From Lepeophtheirus salmonis (taxonomy: Eukaryota > Arthropoda > Copepoda > Siphonostomatoida > Caligidae), in the NCBI RefSeq assembly GCF_016086655.4, contig NC_052135.2:18752363-18816362 (forward strand): a stretch of 64,000 bases of DNA, written 5' to 3'. The notes beneath the pieces were generated by a model. That model searched no databases and was not told the DNA's origin. It saw only the letters and a list, made by a program, of their open reading frames with translations. A program made the position numbers and the translations under genes. Of the stretch, positions 24,751 to 37,129 are shown in pieces (position 1 is the stretch's first letter; each line of letters opens with the position of its first letter).

Positions 24751-25317
24751 TATTATCAGCGAAGCATTGCCATCGTAATTAGAGTTATTTTCTTCTTTTT
24801 GCAAATAATGATATGTTAAGGCATATATATGTAAAACAACACTTCCTTCACATCAAGAGTATTTCTTAATATCTTCAAGGATATCAAATATCCTAAAATG
24901 GTGTTCTATTGAGTCATACATATATATACACATGTACGATCGTTTTTATAGGTACTCCTCGTATGTAAATACATAGATAATAGTTATTTTATGTATATTA
25001 TAATATGTTTGTACATATGTAATTAAAAAAAAACACTAAATGATAGTTTTACCTAGTTGGTTAGAACTTTGTTTTATTATTGTTTTTAAGTGGTTATATG
25101 CAATTGCAGATACATATTTATAAGAACAATAATATGTATGTAAAGTTCAAGGGAAGGAGGAGGGGGAGGAAGGTATACATAAGTATGAGGGAGAAATGGT
25201 AGTTGTAATTTGAAAAATAGCAAATGATTAAACAGTTTTACTATATATGTTATGCACCAGAAGAAAAATAATGTGAAACAAAAATTAAGATAAGGAAATA
25301 TATTTTAGCCTATTATA
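24751..25317. other. AT-rich DNA without recognisable features
   Basis: A purine-rich patch (GGGAAGGAGGAGGGGGAGG) lies near 25150. Nothing else was recognised. Confidence 0.4.
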
Positions 25318-25640
25318 TCCTTATTATTCAAATTTGTTGGATGAATATAGATACCCAAAATTTGTGGATATGGTTATATTATTATTTGATTTAAGGTCCT
25401 TATAGTTGCCCAAATATCGTTTTTCATAAACAATCCTTAAACTTCTTATTATTTTACTGTGAGAATTACTTTTGGCTATTTTAAAAGCAATATGCGGCGC
25501 CTCCATAGGGTTACTCAGAATATTTTGAGATAGAAATTGACAACAATTTGTCCAAAAATACAAATATAACCCAAAATCAATTTTGAGAAAAATAACTTTA
25601 GCTCACTTTTTTGTTGACGGCTCAAATTTTGTACCTAAAG
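25318..25640 (-). repeat. Family C repeat, reverse copy 1
   Basis: Read on the minus strand, it starts near CCGTCAACAAAAAAGTGAGC, continues with TTTTTCTCAAAATTGATTTT and ends with TCATCCAACAAATTTGAATA. This is the order of the family C consensus. The last part of the family (GATCGAAAAGTATC..GGGCTGTA) is missing or decayed. The 79-codon minus frame at 25324-25563 lies wholly inside the repeat and aligns only because the DNA does, so I do not call it a gene. Confidence 0.65.
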
Positions 25641-25744
25641 GTGGAGGAGGCTTAGGTATTTTTTCTGTAACTAGCTATCAGCTAGAAGAATTTTGTAATC
25701 ACATCAGTAGGGAAATCCATATTTAGATTATGCAATTCTTGAAG

Positions 25745-25860
25745 GTCTTTGAAGTGTGTCCAGTCTAGACAACTCAATGTCTTGGTCTCGACTTATGAAT
25801 GCCTTTATTGGGATCTCTCATTATCATAGTCTCAGCCCACAAAACTCTTGATATTATTGT
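25745..25860 (-). repeat. Degenerate minisatellite fragment (GAGACCAAGACATTGAG type)
   Basis: On the minus strand it reads CGAGACCAAGACATTGAGTT and related words. The same words recur in the reverse fragment at 26295-26415 and on the plus strand at 42240-42540. Confidence 0.45.
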
Positions 25861-26294
25861 ACAGTCCTGTGACAGGAACTAAACTCCTTGATTAAAAATT
25901 TGTTAAATTTGTAAAAAGAAAAAGTTTTTTCCAATTATTTTCGTAATTGTTAACATTTTAAATTTAAAAAATTTGTATTATTAATTGTCTCTGTCTTTCA
26001 TAACATTTAATTTTTGTAGAAATGATCACAAAGTTCATCAACCTAGCAATAAAAAATTAACTTTAAAATCTTTAAAAAACTTACATAAATTTTTTGACAA
26101 ATTTCGTCTTTTCTAATCAATTTTAACTGTAACTTTACAAAAAAAAAATATTTTTGTTGAAACACAAAGTTATTTGTCAACTTAAGTCTTAAGTCACTTT
26201 TCTAATTTTTATTTGGCATTTATAAAAAAAAATAAAAGTATTTTGGTAAAATTATAAAAGATTTCAAGAAAAAAACTTGAGGAAAGAAAATCCT

Positions 26295-26415
26295 ACTCAC
26301 GGCTTTGATCTCCTAATGTATTGAAGTCCCAATGTCTTGGTATTGACTCTTGAACGTTTTGATTATAAATATCCGAAAGTCTTATTCTTGTCTTGATCTC
26401 GAGCAAGATGTTCTT
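26295..26415 (-). repeat. Degenerate minisatellite fragment, second copy
   Basis: On the minus strand it contains CAATACCAAGACATTGGGAC and CTCGAGATCAAGACAAGAAT, close to the words in 25745-25860 and 42240-42540. The segment between the two fragments (25861-26294) is plain AT-rich DNA. Confidence 0.4.
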
Positions 26416-29009
26416 TAACTCAACCCAACAAAACCATTAATCGTTTTATTATATTAAGGATGTAAATCATTTTTTTTTCCTTGTTGCGCAATAAATTAAA
26501 TGGTTCCTTCCTAGATCCCTTAAGCATAGGTTGTATCTCATTTACAATTATCCACTCAAATAAGATATTTTTTTAGTGTAACAACAAATTTATATTTAAG
26601 CATAATATTAGAATATATTTGAACAACATGAAGCTGAGTTATGTCATAAATCGTCCTGTAGATAGTTTAAGTTAAGGACTATGTAAATATTTTTATTGAT
26701 TCTAGGTATATACAAGTTTTCTTTTCTAGAGATGTGATTTCTACGACAAGGATTCTCAAATGATCTTACACTTGTGACACCCACATTTATACATAGTTAT
26801 TTTCCTGCCACTCCTTTTAATTGTTCTGTAAGCTATATAAGTAAACAGTATTTCATTTAGAGATAATGTCGGCTCAGATGCGAAAATCCCATTTATAGTT
26901 GGGAGGGAGCCAATAATTAATCAGTAAAAGTTAAAAATAACAAATTATGTGAGTAGGAGGGGACAATGAAAACAAGTCACAATTTGTCTTTTATAGATTA
27001 ATGCATATTAAATCATTCCTGTAGGGATTACTTACACTCAAGGAAGGGTGTATTCTCTTCAGAATTTCCACTTATGTGCCTATAGGTTTCCGTTATTTAC
27101 AAAATTTATTTAACATCTTTATTCGGGAGAAATAAGTATTAATTGCTAATTTATTATATTATTACAGGTTTTTTTTTTATAAAAATATTTTCTTCATTTC
27201 TCAATAGCTAGCAATGGGTGCCCACGTTGCAGGGTTGAAATGAGGGGAATAGAGGTAGAATAAAAGAGAATGAGAGAGGGTTGTTGAAAGAATCTGAGGG
27301 AGAAGAGAGAAGGAAATATACATTGACAGAAGGAAGGAAAATAAAGGTAGTTTTTTCATTTTTTTTTGTCAAAAGTAACCTCTTAATCACCTCGGAGGCA
27401 CAAAATGTCTCATTTATGCTATATGTCCGAACCAAATCCTACTACCTGATTTCACAAACAGCCGAAATCGGGATAGTCTTATATCAACGAGGTGTGTCAG
27501 TTAATCCTAAAAATATATAACGAATAATGTTAAAATTACCCCCATAAAAAATCATAACAAACTAATTAATTAGCCCTAAATTAAGAATATGAGTGTATAA
27601 TAGATATTCAAAATTTTACTGGAATAACTCAAAAGTACTTTACAAAATATAATATTAGTAAAAATTTTTTGTTAAATTTGTGACGTTTTTTAAAGCCGGA
27701 ACTACATTTAAGGACCAATACAACCCATTATAATTGAGCAACATGAAAATAAGTAATTTCTTAGGTTTATATTTGCCAAAATAACTGTCATTTAGCTCTA
27801 GCATTTCTTTTTGTCCGTTTTATTTTATTTTATTAATAAATAATATAATATAAATAACAAGTCTAAATATATCTTTTCATTATTACATTTTCTTATTTAT
27901 TTCAATTCTCCTTTCTATATTTGTTATACATTTTTTGCCAATTTTTAAGATAGAAACCTAAATTTCTAACTTTATATAATCATAAATGTTGAGCAAACAT
28001 TATAAGATTAAGTAGATGTTATATATATTTTAGAGTGAGGCTCGTTTTCTACAAATTCTTAATTTTATCAATTAATGCTTAACTTTTTTCAATAATGTGT
28101 GATATTTAAGGAACTAAAAAAAATATATTTGAGCAGTTTCATTAAAATATTGTTTCATTTATCTTGTGTTCAAAGCTGATGAAATTTTGTAAAAACTGTG
28201 AAAAAAACTCAAAAAATCCAATTTTTGGATATTGAATGTGCTCTTATATTTTTTTGGAAAAATATATAATGACCGACGCCAACAAGGTTTTGTTTGTAAC
28301 CGACATTATGGAAAAAGTTAAAAGCCAATTTTGATAAAACTTTGTAAGAAAGTTATATATGTTAACAGTAAGAGACAATTACATTTTTAGAAGTATAGGT
28401 CAAGGTCACCGTATAAAATGCATAACCTACCATAAATTTGAAACAAATTGAGATCCATAAATCAAATTAGTGTCGTTTTTTAGTTATAATAAAAGTACTA
28501 AATATCGAATTTTAATTAAAACAAAATGAAAACCTCATGATAGGTAAAAAATTGTTACAAAATTGCTAATTTATGACTGTTAATATATAATATAAGAGAA
28601 TATTAATTTGGAAGGGAACTTATTTTAAAGAGAAGTCTGCAGTCTATCAAGTGTCCATTATAGTTTAGTTTTAGATATAATAATTATAAAATATTTCTAT
28701 AATTTTTTTTTTAATTACTAATTATTAGCAAAGTATAAATGAGAGTACTCTATTGGCTACGTGCAATCAATACACATTAATATCTTTTCTTCACTGATAC
28801 ACTATTTGAGAAACAGATTTTTTCCCATCTTAAATACATATCTTTTAAAAAAAATAATGGATCACATTCAAAAACCCCAAAATCTAATTTGTATAGGTTT
28901 TGTACCTTTCCAAAATAGTATTTACCTTTGCTTATGATCAAAATTAATATATTTCCATGACATTAATCAGATATGTGCATTAGGTAAATACAAAATATAA
29001 AAAAATGGG
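26416..29009. other. AT-rich DNA without recognisable features
   Basis: The overlapping frames at 27208-27435 (minus) and 27281-27520 (plus) come from a purine-rich patch and show low-complexity Ser/Phe or Glu/Lys composition. A GTCAAGGTCACC word near 28395 has no partner that I could find. Confidence 0.4.
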
Positions 29010-29110
29010 GTGACGTAGCGTAATGGACAAAGCTCTCTGGAGAGTGTATTCGCTTAAACTTTATATCTATTTTGAATATGAACTTCAAATACGATTCCTA
29101 GTCGAGATGT
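29010..29110 (+). repeat. tRNA-derived SINE-like head, copy 1
   Basis: The start resembles an arginine-type tRNA A box: GTAGCGTAATGGACAAAGC. About 45 bases later a B-box-like ACGATTCCTAGTCG follows. Stem pairing is poor, so this is not a functional tRNA. It shares TAGC..AATGGACAA, GGGAGA/GGAGAG and CTTTAACT/CTTAAACT landmarks with 48906-48991. The 63-residue frame from 29023 is a chance frame over the repeat. Confidence 0.4.
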
Positions 29111-29704
29111 TGGAGTATGAGCCTCATCCTAATATACTTAAAATATTTTTTTCCCTAATGTATGTGAAAGCAAACTTTTATCTACTCTTCACAAGTATTT
29201 TACAATGTAAATAAAATATTTTTGTATTTCCTACTAAATCAACAGTCACGAGAGAGAAAGAAAGAAAGGTATTTGACTAGTTGATGTGTAGATACATATA
29301 ATTTTTGATTAAAAATTTACACTTCAGAAAGTAAACAAAATTAGTATAATTTGCCTTTATATGAATAATGATGTGATTTTTTTTTAATACTGGCACTATT
29401 ACCCGTCATTAACCAGAGTTATTAAGCATCGACAAACAGAGAAACTTTGCTATCATAATATAATATATAACTTCCAAACAAACTTTTTGTATTATTCTCT
29501 ATTTTTTTAGCTTACTCACTCGTGGTTGATCAATACTTGGATACTATATCCTCAAGAAAGAATAAAGAATATATGAGAAAATAAGAAACATTGTTCAGTT
29601 TGCCAGAAGTAAAAAAATACACGCACTAAAAAATATTTAAGATGTACCACAAAAAATATATATACTTCCCTTTCTTTTCTTTTTTAATATGACGTGAGCT
29701 ATAG
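29111..29704. other. AT-rich DNA without recognisable features
   Basis: A short GAGAGAAAGAAAGAAAGG run lies near 29250. No other feature was recognised. Confidence 0.4.
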
Positions 29705-29874
29705 CATATCGTTACTTTTATTGTAACACGAAACTTTCCATAAGAAAAGAAACAAAAAAAAAAGACCGAAAATCAACGTTCAGAATACTGATTACGTTAT
29801 TGGCAAAGAAACAGAAACATCGATCGCGGACAACAAAATAGAATGTATATTTTTGTGATGGGAGGTAACACCGA
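29705..29874 (+). mobile_element. Family A MITE-like repeat, short copy
   Basis: The left end CATATCGTTACTTTTATTGT and the right end GGGAGGTAACACCG form the family terminal repeat. The interior keeps AATCAACGTTCAGAATACTG and GCGGACAACAAAATAGAATG. At 170 bases it is an internally shortened member. Confidence 0.65.
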
Positions 29875-30076
29875 TAAAGATACAGTGCTTGTTGCTACAT
29901 TTTTATGAAATAGTCATGCAGTTATAAAGGTGGGGGCACTTATCTGTTTATACCAATATACACATTTTGAACACATTTTTTTTTAATATATATATTACAA
30001 TACTAGAATAATAATAACAAAAAAAGAGAAGATATATGTTTGTGCAATAAACCTAATGGAAACACCCTTGAGCCAT

Positions 30077-30097
30077 TTATATATATATATATATATT
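30077..30097. repeat. (TA)n microsatellite
   Basis: About ten TA units in a row. The overlapping frames at 29995-30207 (minus) and 30056-30253 (plus) run through it, giving alternating Tyr-Ile residues, and are not genes. Confidence 0.8.
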
Positions 30098-30299
30098 CGA
30101 AACGACAGGCTGTCATTCGGCGAAGTTAATATAGATATATTCCATCTATCTGTTAAGATGAATAATAGATGGCTGAAAAGTTCGTACCCTACCATGGTAA
30201 AACACATTTATTTGAAAAAATTTGATTTATTTACTCAATATCGTTATCTTTGAGGGTGATACAACGATTATAGCAGTTATACAATTTTTAGATGGCATT

Positions 30300-30690
30300 T
30301 GGTAGTACTCCTCGTTAGTCTAATGTTCGATTTCAGTTTCGGGGATTACAAATGATTTTTTTTCTAGCGAGTATTCTTTTGAGGTCTGCAAAGATGAACG
30401 GATCTATGGGCCAGGTCAGGAGAATACGGTGGAAGGGGAAGCAATTTGTAGTTTATTCTATGCTATTTAGTCATAGTTGTGAGTGATTTGCGATAAGGTG
30501 CAATACCTGGATGAATCGACACTTTTTTCTTATTCAAATAAGGCTGGTTTTTTTTTCAAGATTACATTCTTCAAACGATCCACCAATGTTATGTAATAAA
30601 ATTTGTTGATAGTTCGGTCCTTTTCGAGGTAATCAATTATTATTGAAACATCTGAATCCCGGAATAATTATGTTATAACCTTTGGTCTTC
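30300..30690 (-). pseudogene. Truncated mariner-type transposase relic
   Basis: Read on the minus strand, pieces match the C-terminal half of a classical mariner transposase in order: IIIDYLEKDRTINKFYY (about 30600-30650), LKNVILKKNQPYLNKKKVSI (about 30530-30590), HPGIAPYRKSLTTMTK, then a frame change to LQIASPSTVF and DPFIFADLKRILARKK. The family forms around the second and third catalytic Asp are HQDNAPxHK and SPDLAPxD. Here the Asp of the first has become Gly and the third is broken. The DNA-binding half and first Asp were not found upstream, and no terminal repeats are recognisable. This is a different mariner lineage from the elements at 4502 and 39604, older and more decayed. Confidence 0.8.
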
Positions 30691-31860
30691 CTAGATTAGC
30701 TAAAAAATCGAAAAAAGTATATAATAATAATAATTAAATCCCTTATTTGGAGAGTGATAATGCCTTGAGCAATCAATTTTGAGAGAGAAAATAGTTATAA
30801 CTTATTTAATGCTTATTTTTCACTTCTCCATAGGAAAATATTTTTTTACAAACTTCTATGAAATTTATTTTTATATATCAATTTAATTTATTACTAATAG
30901 AAAAAAACTTTTTATATGACTCTGCCATTATTACATTTTTTATATGTACGAGTACAAATTGAAGTACTGAATTCGTAAAAGATATTAGCAAGTTGGAAGA
31001 ATTCATATTAATAAAGCAAAGTATTTTGGTATATATGTACACTCTTGGGTATTATAGTATTAACTCTATCGTCTTAAATCGGAAATGTTGTTCCATTAAG
31101 GAAATTAAGGGATTTGATTAAGTGACCATTATAGACAAATTGAGTATAAGTGACTTGATCTAATTTGACTGAATTGGCTCAAACATCTTTTCCAAGAATT
31201 GTCATGAAAAAGTTTTTAAAAAGTAACGTTGAATCAACTTAAGAGCCACCCATAAGGTAAATAATAAGATTTATGTTTTGAATCTGTATAGTCATTTTTC
31301 ATCTAAGGAATAACAATGCAGTCATATTAATGAAATCTTGCAGGCGTTTAGGATGTAGCATCGAGCGTGTACTTTATAATAAAAAGAAAAAAAAGTACAT
31401 TATATTATCGACGAACGTGTCAACCTCAGGTAGCACTCTAGATACTAATGTACTCCATGGCTCCTCACGTCATACTAAAATTTGTTTTGCAGGCTGTTAT
31501 TAATATTCTTTTATTCTTGAGAAGGGAACTTCTAAGCAAACGTAAAAATGAAAAACGTAGAGTAACAAATATGATTTCTTGAAGAGTTATCTATAATATA
31601 AATAGCAAAAAGTTTATATGCTCGCCGACGCCTAATAACTCCATGCAATGCCGGGTACTATTTTAGTATTATAGTATATACAATTGAATTAGTTGGAAAA
31701 AAGCATTCTTTGTCATATAGGTAACGTGCTTGTATTTCCGAGATACATAACATGAACAAACATTTTATGTGTGTAGATATATGATTTTGACATTTACCTA
31801 AAAGTGTTGTATATTTTGAATGTTAATTTGGATGAACATTGAAGAAAAAATTGTCAACGT
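30691..31860. other. AT-rich DNA without recognisable features
   Basis: No element ends matching the mariner relic to the left were found. A GC-richer patch at 31330-31520 has no readable frame. Confidence 0.4.
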
Positions 31861-32222
31861 TTATGTATTCCGTCAACACAAAACCAAGCTGGATATATTA
31901 TCTCAGAATTGAGTCTGCATTACATTTTATATTCTTCGGTGAATAATCATCGTTAATCTCGTAAACCTATTTATTATGATTGATCTTTTAGAAGTGTCGT
32001 AAATTATACTTGAATTATCAAAAATACATCGTCACAATAAAAGAATGAGAAATTGATATATTATATTTGAAAAGAGTCCCATCAGAGTTAAATTAGTACC
32101 ATATATCAAACATACTTCTTAACTATAGTTAATACTCTTAGATATATCAACTCATCCCAGAAATGTAATAACAAAGCCTATAATTGATCGAAAAGTATCT
32201 ATGAAATATTGGGCTGTATTTA
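31861..32222 (+). repeat. Family C repeat, forward copy 1
   Basis: A near-full copy of about 360 bases. Landmarks in order: CCGTCAACACAAAACCAAGC, AGAATTGAGTCTGCATTACA, TTATATTTGAAAAGAGTCCC, ATATCAACTCATCCCAGAAA, ATTGATCGAAAAGTATC and CTATGAAATATTGGGCTGTA. The last word recurs exactly in reverse at 62282-62301. There is no conserved frame and no terminal inverted repeat, so the repeat class is unknown. Confidence 0.7.
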
Positions 32223-32524
32223 CATATTATACATAATTAGTGTGGAAAAGTTTGAGATTGAGAAACACGTTTTTTTTAAAACTATATCCGTGTAAGCTTA
32301 AAGATATATATATATATGAATTATTAATTCCTATTTTGAAAATTTTAACATGTTATCATTTAAGTATTGATAGTGATTTCTGTCTGCAAAATAAGATGTC
32401 ATTTCTCAAAGTTGCTATATTTTTTTGAATTCGTATGTTTGGTGTGGTATGTACGCTTACTGGGATTCACAACCGTATATGGAGCATTTCTCATTTTCTT
32501 GATTTTATAAATAAAATAATTCAT

Positions 32525-32680
32525 TGTCACTATGAAATTCTTAAAAATCGAAATATTATATTTGAAAGGGACCATATTGGAGGCAAATTAAGTAATATTG
32601 ATCAAATAAATATTTTTGAGTATCTCAACTCGTCCCAGATATTTGAGCAAAACGACTATAAAGGAAATATTGGGCTAGAT
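32525..32680 (+). repeat. Family C repeat, 3' part
   Basis: Landmarks: TATTATATTTGAAAGGGACC, ATATTGGAGGCAAATTAAGT, TGAGTATCTCAACTCGTCCC and AATATTGGGCTAGAT. The 84-residue plus frame at 32435-32689 overlaps it. Because the frame depends on repeat DNA shared with copies where it is broken, I do not call it a gene. Confidence 0.65.
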
Positions 32681-33365
32681 ACGTTATAAACAATTAAATG
32701 GGACATTTCTCTTTTTGTAACTTTGTGTTCAAGATTGATTCTTCATTAACTCAACTCATATATACGTTAAGATGATTACATTTTGACTTCTTTTTTTTCA
32801 AAATTGAATTGCCTAAGATTAAATATTTTGTAGGTCAGATTTCATTTAATATAGAAAAGATACAAAGAACAATTTACAACTTAAACACGATGTTACATAT
32901 ACATATTATTTATTTCATTATCAACAGCCTTAGAGATGTTTATAAATGATTTGTAATAATAAAAAAATAATAAAAGAAGCCACGAAATGAGCTCTCATTA
33001 ATTGCTAACTATAAGGAACAAATCAGTTCCGTGTTACTGTATTTTTCAATTGATTTATTTTATTTTTTTAGAGGGGTATTATATTTAGGTAATAATAGAT
33101 GCATATCCATGAAGTATAGGGAATTGATTGATCAGTAACGATTTTTAAAAAAATCAACACGAAAGGCAATCAATAATAAATTACTTTGTTATTTTTTAAA
33201 GATATCATATGACCAGAGGCAGTTATGACCATTTATAAATAAATATATTTTATTTTCAGGGTATACTTGACCATGTATACTCCATTATGCGCAAGCGCAT
33301 CATTCTTTCATAATCAAGATGTGATTTCTATTGCAGGTATATCTCAACCTTTCTCTCCTTCCCTA

Positions 33366-33394
33366 AAGAGAGAGAGAAAGAGAGAGAAAAAAAA
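33366..33394. repeat. (GA)n-rich simple repeat
   Basis: GAGAGAGAGAAAGAGAGAGA followed by an A run. A purine tract without other structure. Confidence 0.8.
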
Positions 33395-33447
33395 GGCAAA
33401 AATCATTTATTTAACAAATGTTTGACTATAAAGAGTTTTCACAGAAG

Positions 33448-33610
33448 TCATAAATTGCATCATAATTGAGGGTGAGACCATATTGAAGGTTCATAGTTGA
33501 GAATTTTATTACATAAAATGAACTAATTTCCTATAAATATTGATGTAACTTCATCAAATGGCTTTAACAATAAAAAAAACTTAACACCTGCATTAGAGTG
33601 ATTATTTTTT
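33448..33610 (+). repeat. Dispersed repeat family D, copy 1
   Basis: It aligns in the same orientation with 43497-43655. Shared words: ATAAATTGCATCATAATTGA, then a TTTATTAC-AT block, TTCCTATAAA, CATCAAATGGCTTTAACAAT and AACACCTGCATT. It is about 160 bases long, noncoding and of unknown class. Confidence 0.6.
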
Positions 33611-34294
33611 GATAAAGAGACTTTTATTTGTTAGGGACATTTTTACCTTCAATAGTTCAATAATTTCCTTAATTTTAATTATCGTTATAAAACTTTGTTG
33701 TTTAGTCTCCCAAATAGCCTTTATTAACAATGATCATGCCAGGTAAAAATCATATATTTATCATTTAATCAAATTATTCACAAGTCATCCAAGTCAAGTA
33801 ACAAATATTTAAGCTCCAAAATCGCAATTCAAGTTTATTCTTGTGTTGCATTGTGTGAATATAAGTTCACAGATCTGATTCAATCGTCACTAATACCGAA
33901 TATTATTATTCAAAAGAATAAATTGCGTGCTTAAATAATAGTAATCATTTGAAATATGGGATGTTGGTGAGTCTCTCAAGCCTTGAATTTTTTAACTTAA
34001 CTGGAGTTGTCTTGTTTAAACAACAATAGATGATTATTGTTCAATCAATAAAATTTTAGAACTCTGAAAAATAAATAATACGCTATGTTACGTATGTTAT
34101 GTTATGTATGATACCGGACAAAAAGATACAATTTAAAAATTTATGTTGGTAATAGCGGATTTGGTTCAATAACATATGGAGATGAGAAATTCGTCGATAC
34201 AAATGAGAGTTTTATTATAGGAAAAGGAAAATCTGTGGGAGCAATAGTTTTTTTTTTAATATTCATTCTATAATAGTTCATCCTAATAAAATAA

Positions 34295-34490
34295 TTCATT
34301 ATCATAATCTTAGAATTAAAAATAGATGTATTATGTTTGACAGATACCATATCGAAGCCAAATTAAGTCTCATAAATCAAATAAAGTTTCTAAATTATAG
34401 TTAGTATTCTTGGATAAATTAATTCATCCTATAAATTTGAAAGCTATTCTGATCATTGATCGACTTATATCTATGAAATATATCTGATTT
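34295..34490 (+). repeat. Family C repeat, 3' part, second
   Basis: Landmarks: GTATTATGTTTGACAGATAC, CATATCGAAGCCAAATTAAG, CTTGGATAAATTAATTCATC, CATTGATCGACTTATATC and CTATGAAATATATCTG. The minus frame at 34141-34350 overlaps its start and is a chance frame. Confidence 0.6.
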
Positions 34491-35664
34491 ATAAAATCAA
34501 TTGGTGATTTGCTCATTATTTGAGTTTTGTTTTTGTGTCACCTCATTAAATAATTCCCCCCCTTTTCCTTCTTTTTGATTAAATAAAAGTCATAAATACC
34601 AAAAGAAACGTTCTTTTTAATATTATGAAATACATATATTCAACATATCATCTTTATCTTTTCCAGTGGATTTCATCACAGATATACAAATTATATACAA
34701 GTGTTATTTGAAGTTAAAAAGATATGAGACTCCTCTTGTAAATGATAATTTGTCATCTGGATGCTTTATATATATATATAAATATAAGTAAATCCATTAT
34801 CCCTTCCCATAACATCCATTACGAAAAAAAAAGAAACCAAATATGGACGTTTAATTATACTTTTAACATCATACCTTATACATTTTACTTAATTGCCTTT
34901 CTTAAAGAAAGGTTATACAAAAATAGAAGATTTAAGTTTTCAATTTTTGTATTCTACCATAATAATTATCTTACGAGGATAGAATAATGGAACGCACATA
35001 TTACAATACTTACATACACATTTATTTTCAGAGAAAATATAATAGAATTTAATTAAATAAATGATTCCGTAATTAATGGGTAATCCATTTCTCTTAAACA
35101 TACTTAACCTCCTGAGTTTTATATAGAGAAAAGAAAAAATGTATTATACCTCCTAAAAATATAATAAGTAGAAAAACTTGAAGGAATTAGGTAATTCTAA
35201 TAAAAGTTAAATTAATATGGTATAAACTTTCTTATTTCAACAAAAAAATAGGAGTTTTTCTCAAAATGAGTATGGATTATATGTCATATAATCATCAACT
35301 AATAATATAATTATTTTAACATTAATTCATTGTAAAAGAAACATTAGACATATTTTAATTGGAACTCATTTTACATAATATATAAAATAATACAAAGGGG
35401 TGAGTTATATTAGTTTATAGGATGTATCAGTTCCTCAGATCCCTTTTAATAATAAAAGAAGATGTTAAAACAACGTGTGGTTAAACTAATTGAAATTCTT
35501 AGGTAAATTCATTTATCAAGATTCTACCTTTCAATAACCCTCATTATTCACTATTCACATCGATCCTTAGGCAAAATTAAAACAATATATTTATAGACGA
35601 TAGATGATCAAGTGTTGAGACGTTCCATTTAAATAATTTTAATCTTCCGTAATAGACTTTTAAT

Positions 35665-35875
35665 CATTCCCATCCATACCTTTATTGTATCTTGCAACCT
35701 TTAAGAAAAAAAAATTATATTAAAATTCCAAAATCGGTTAGTCTTAGTTACCGAATACTTCCCCTATAAAATGAATTAATTATTTAATAATGATAAATTT
35801 TATGAATTTTGTATACAACTTAACTAGAACGAATTCAACCAATCAACGTTCAAACCCCTACTGAGGGGGGGGGAA
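35665..35875 (+). repeat. Family A partial copy
   Basis: It begins CCATACCTTTATTGTATC, continues CCAAAATCGGTTAGTC and ACAACTTAACTAGAACGAAT, and ends in the core AACCAATCAACGTTCAAACC followed by CTACTGAGG and a G run. The right family end (GAGGTAACGCC) is missing. Confidence 0.55.
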
Positions 35876-37129
35876 AAAATTAACCAAGTCTCTAAACAAA
35901 GTCCACATGATCAATATTTGTCCAAATATAGATAGCTACGCGACAACTTTTTTCTATTTAGAGGTATTAAGTAAAACTTCTCGAAACAATACAATTCGCT
36001 CTCTTAACTGTATTAACACCGTAAATTCTGCAATGTGGAGAAGAATTTGCATACATCTTGGGGGTGAATGATACAGTGACGTCATCTGTGACATAACTAA
36101 AAGCAACATTTTGCGTCAGAAAAAAGATTTCAATAACATCATTAATCTACTGTATCGTTTTGTCACATTATTTAGAGAGAGAAAAAAAAAGGAGAGAAAT
36201 TAGGAAGCTATATAAAATACATGTAATTTGTTAAGTTAGTAAATAAAGCCATACAATACTCATATAAAAGTTGTTTTTACATTTACACATTCATGGATAA
36301 ATAGAGCTAGAATCACCTTACTTTGTTACTGTATAATACAATGTACCAAAGGTGATTCATTATTCGTTGGTACCTTAAATACAACATATGTGTGGTAGTT
36401 TTAAATTAACCATAATTTCAAAAGGGAGTAATTCATAGATATTATACACTTTTATATCTATCTATGTGTTCATTTCCATTGTCAGACTCAGAGGTCTGAA
36501 GAATGGAAAAAGCGGCTTTTAAATCAATTGAAATAATTTTAATTAGGTCTCCTCTTTGCACCTAATATTTGTAGATGGTCTTAATTCTTTGTTATCGTTT
36601 TTACGTAAGTCCTATATGTACACCTGACAATAGCAACAAAGAGGGAATTTTTTGAGTCATTTTGACAAAAATAATAATAAAATATTATTTATTGTGAGGT
36701 TTTTATTCCCTGCTTACCTGAGGTTCTTTGGAGTAAGTTACGTGCCTAATTTTGTGGGAGCTTTGATATTCGATGTTGAATAATAATCATAATCCAGTTT
36801 TTGTTTAGAAAGAGTTATATAGCATTCGGCTACACATTTACAAATTTCAAATATTCAAATCTGCACCAGAATTCGCAAACAGTAATAATTACATTTACAC
36901 TTGCATCTGTCAATTTCTTATTTTAATATTTACAAACGCATATCTACCTTTTTAAATATTTGACATAGCACAAATCATTAGCACTATAGTGATATATTAT
37001 AACCTGCAGACCTTATAAAAAATTGTGTCCCTTTTAACAATACATGCAATATGCGCATCAATTTGTACTGAGAAAATACTTGCAAAATGTTAATAATTCA
37101 TCCCAAAATCGGGTTTTTTCTGGTTTAGT
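35876..37129. other. AT-rich DNA without recognisable features
   Basis: A TGACGTCA octamer lies near 36077 in a short GC-richer patch. A purine tract (GAGAGAGAAAAAAAAAGGAG) lies near 36175. No coding signal was seen. Confidence 0.4.

Noticed and set aside
25324..25563. 79-residue minus-strand frame
   Set aside because: It lies inside a family C repeat; similarity to frames at 32435 and 34300 follows from shared repeat DNA, and those frames are broken or shifted.
29010..29110. Possible functional tRNA gene
   Set aside because: Acceptor, D and T stems do not pair; only box-like words remain, so it is treated as a SINE-like head.
32435..32689. 84-residue plus-strand frame
   Set aside because: It overlaps a family C repeat copy and is not conserved in the other copies.
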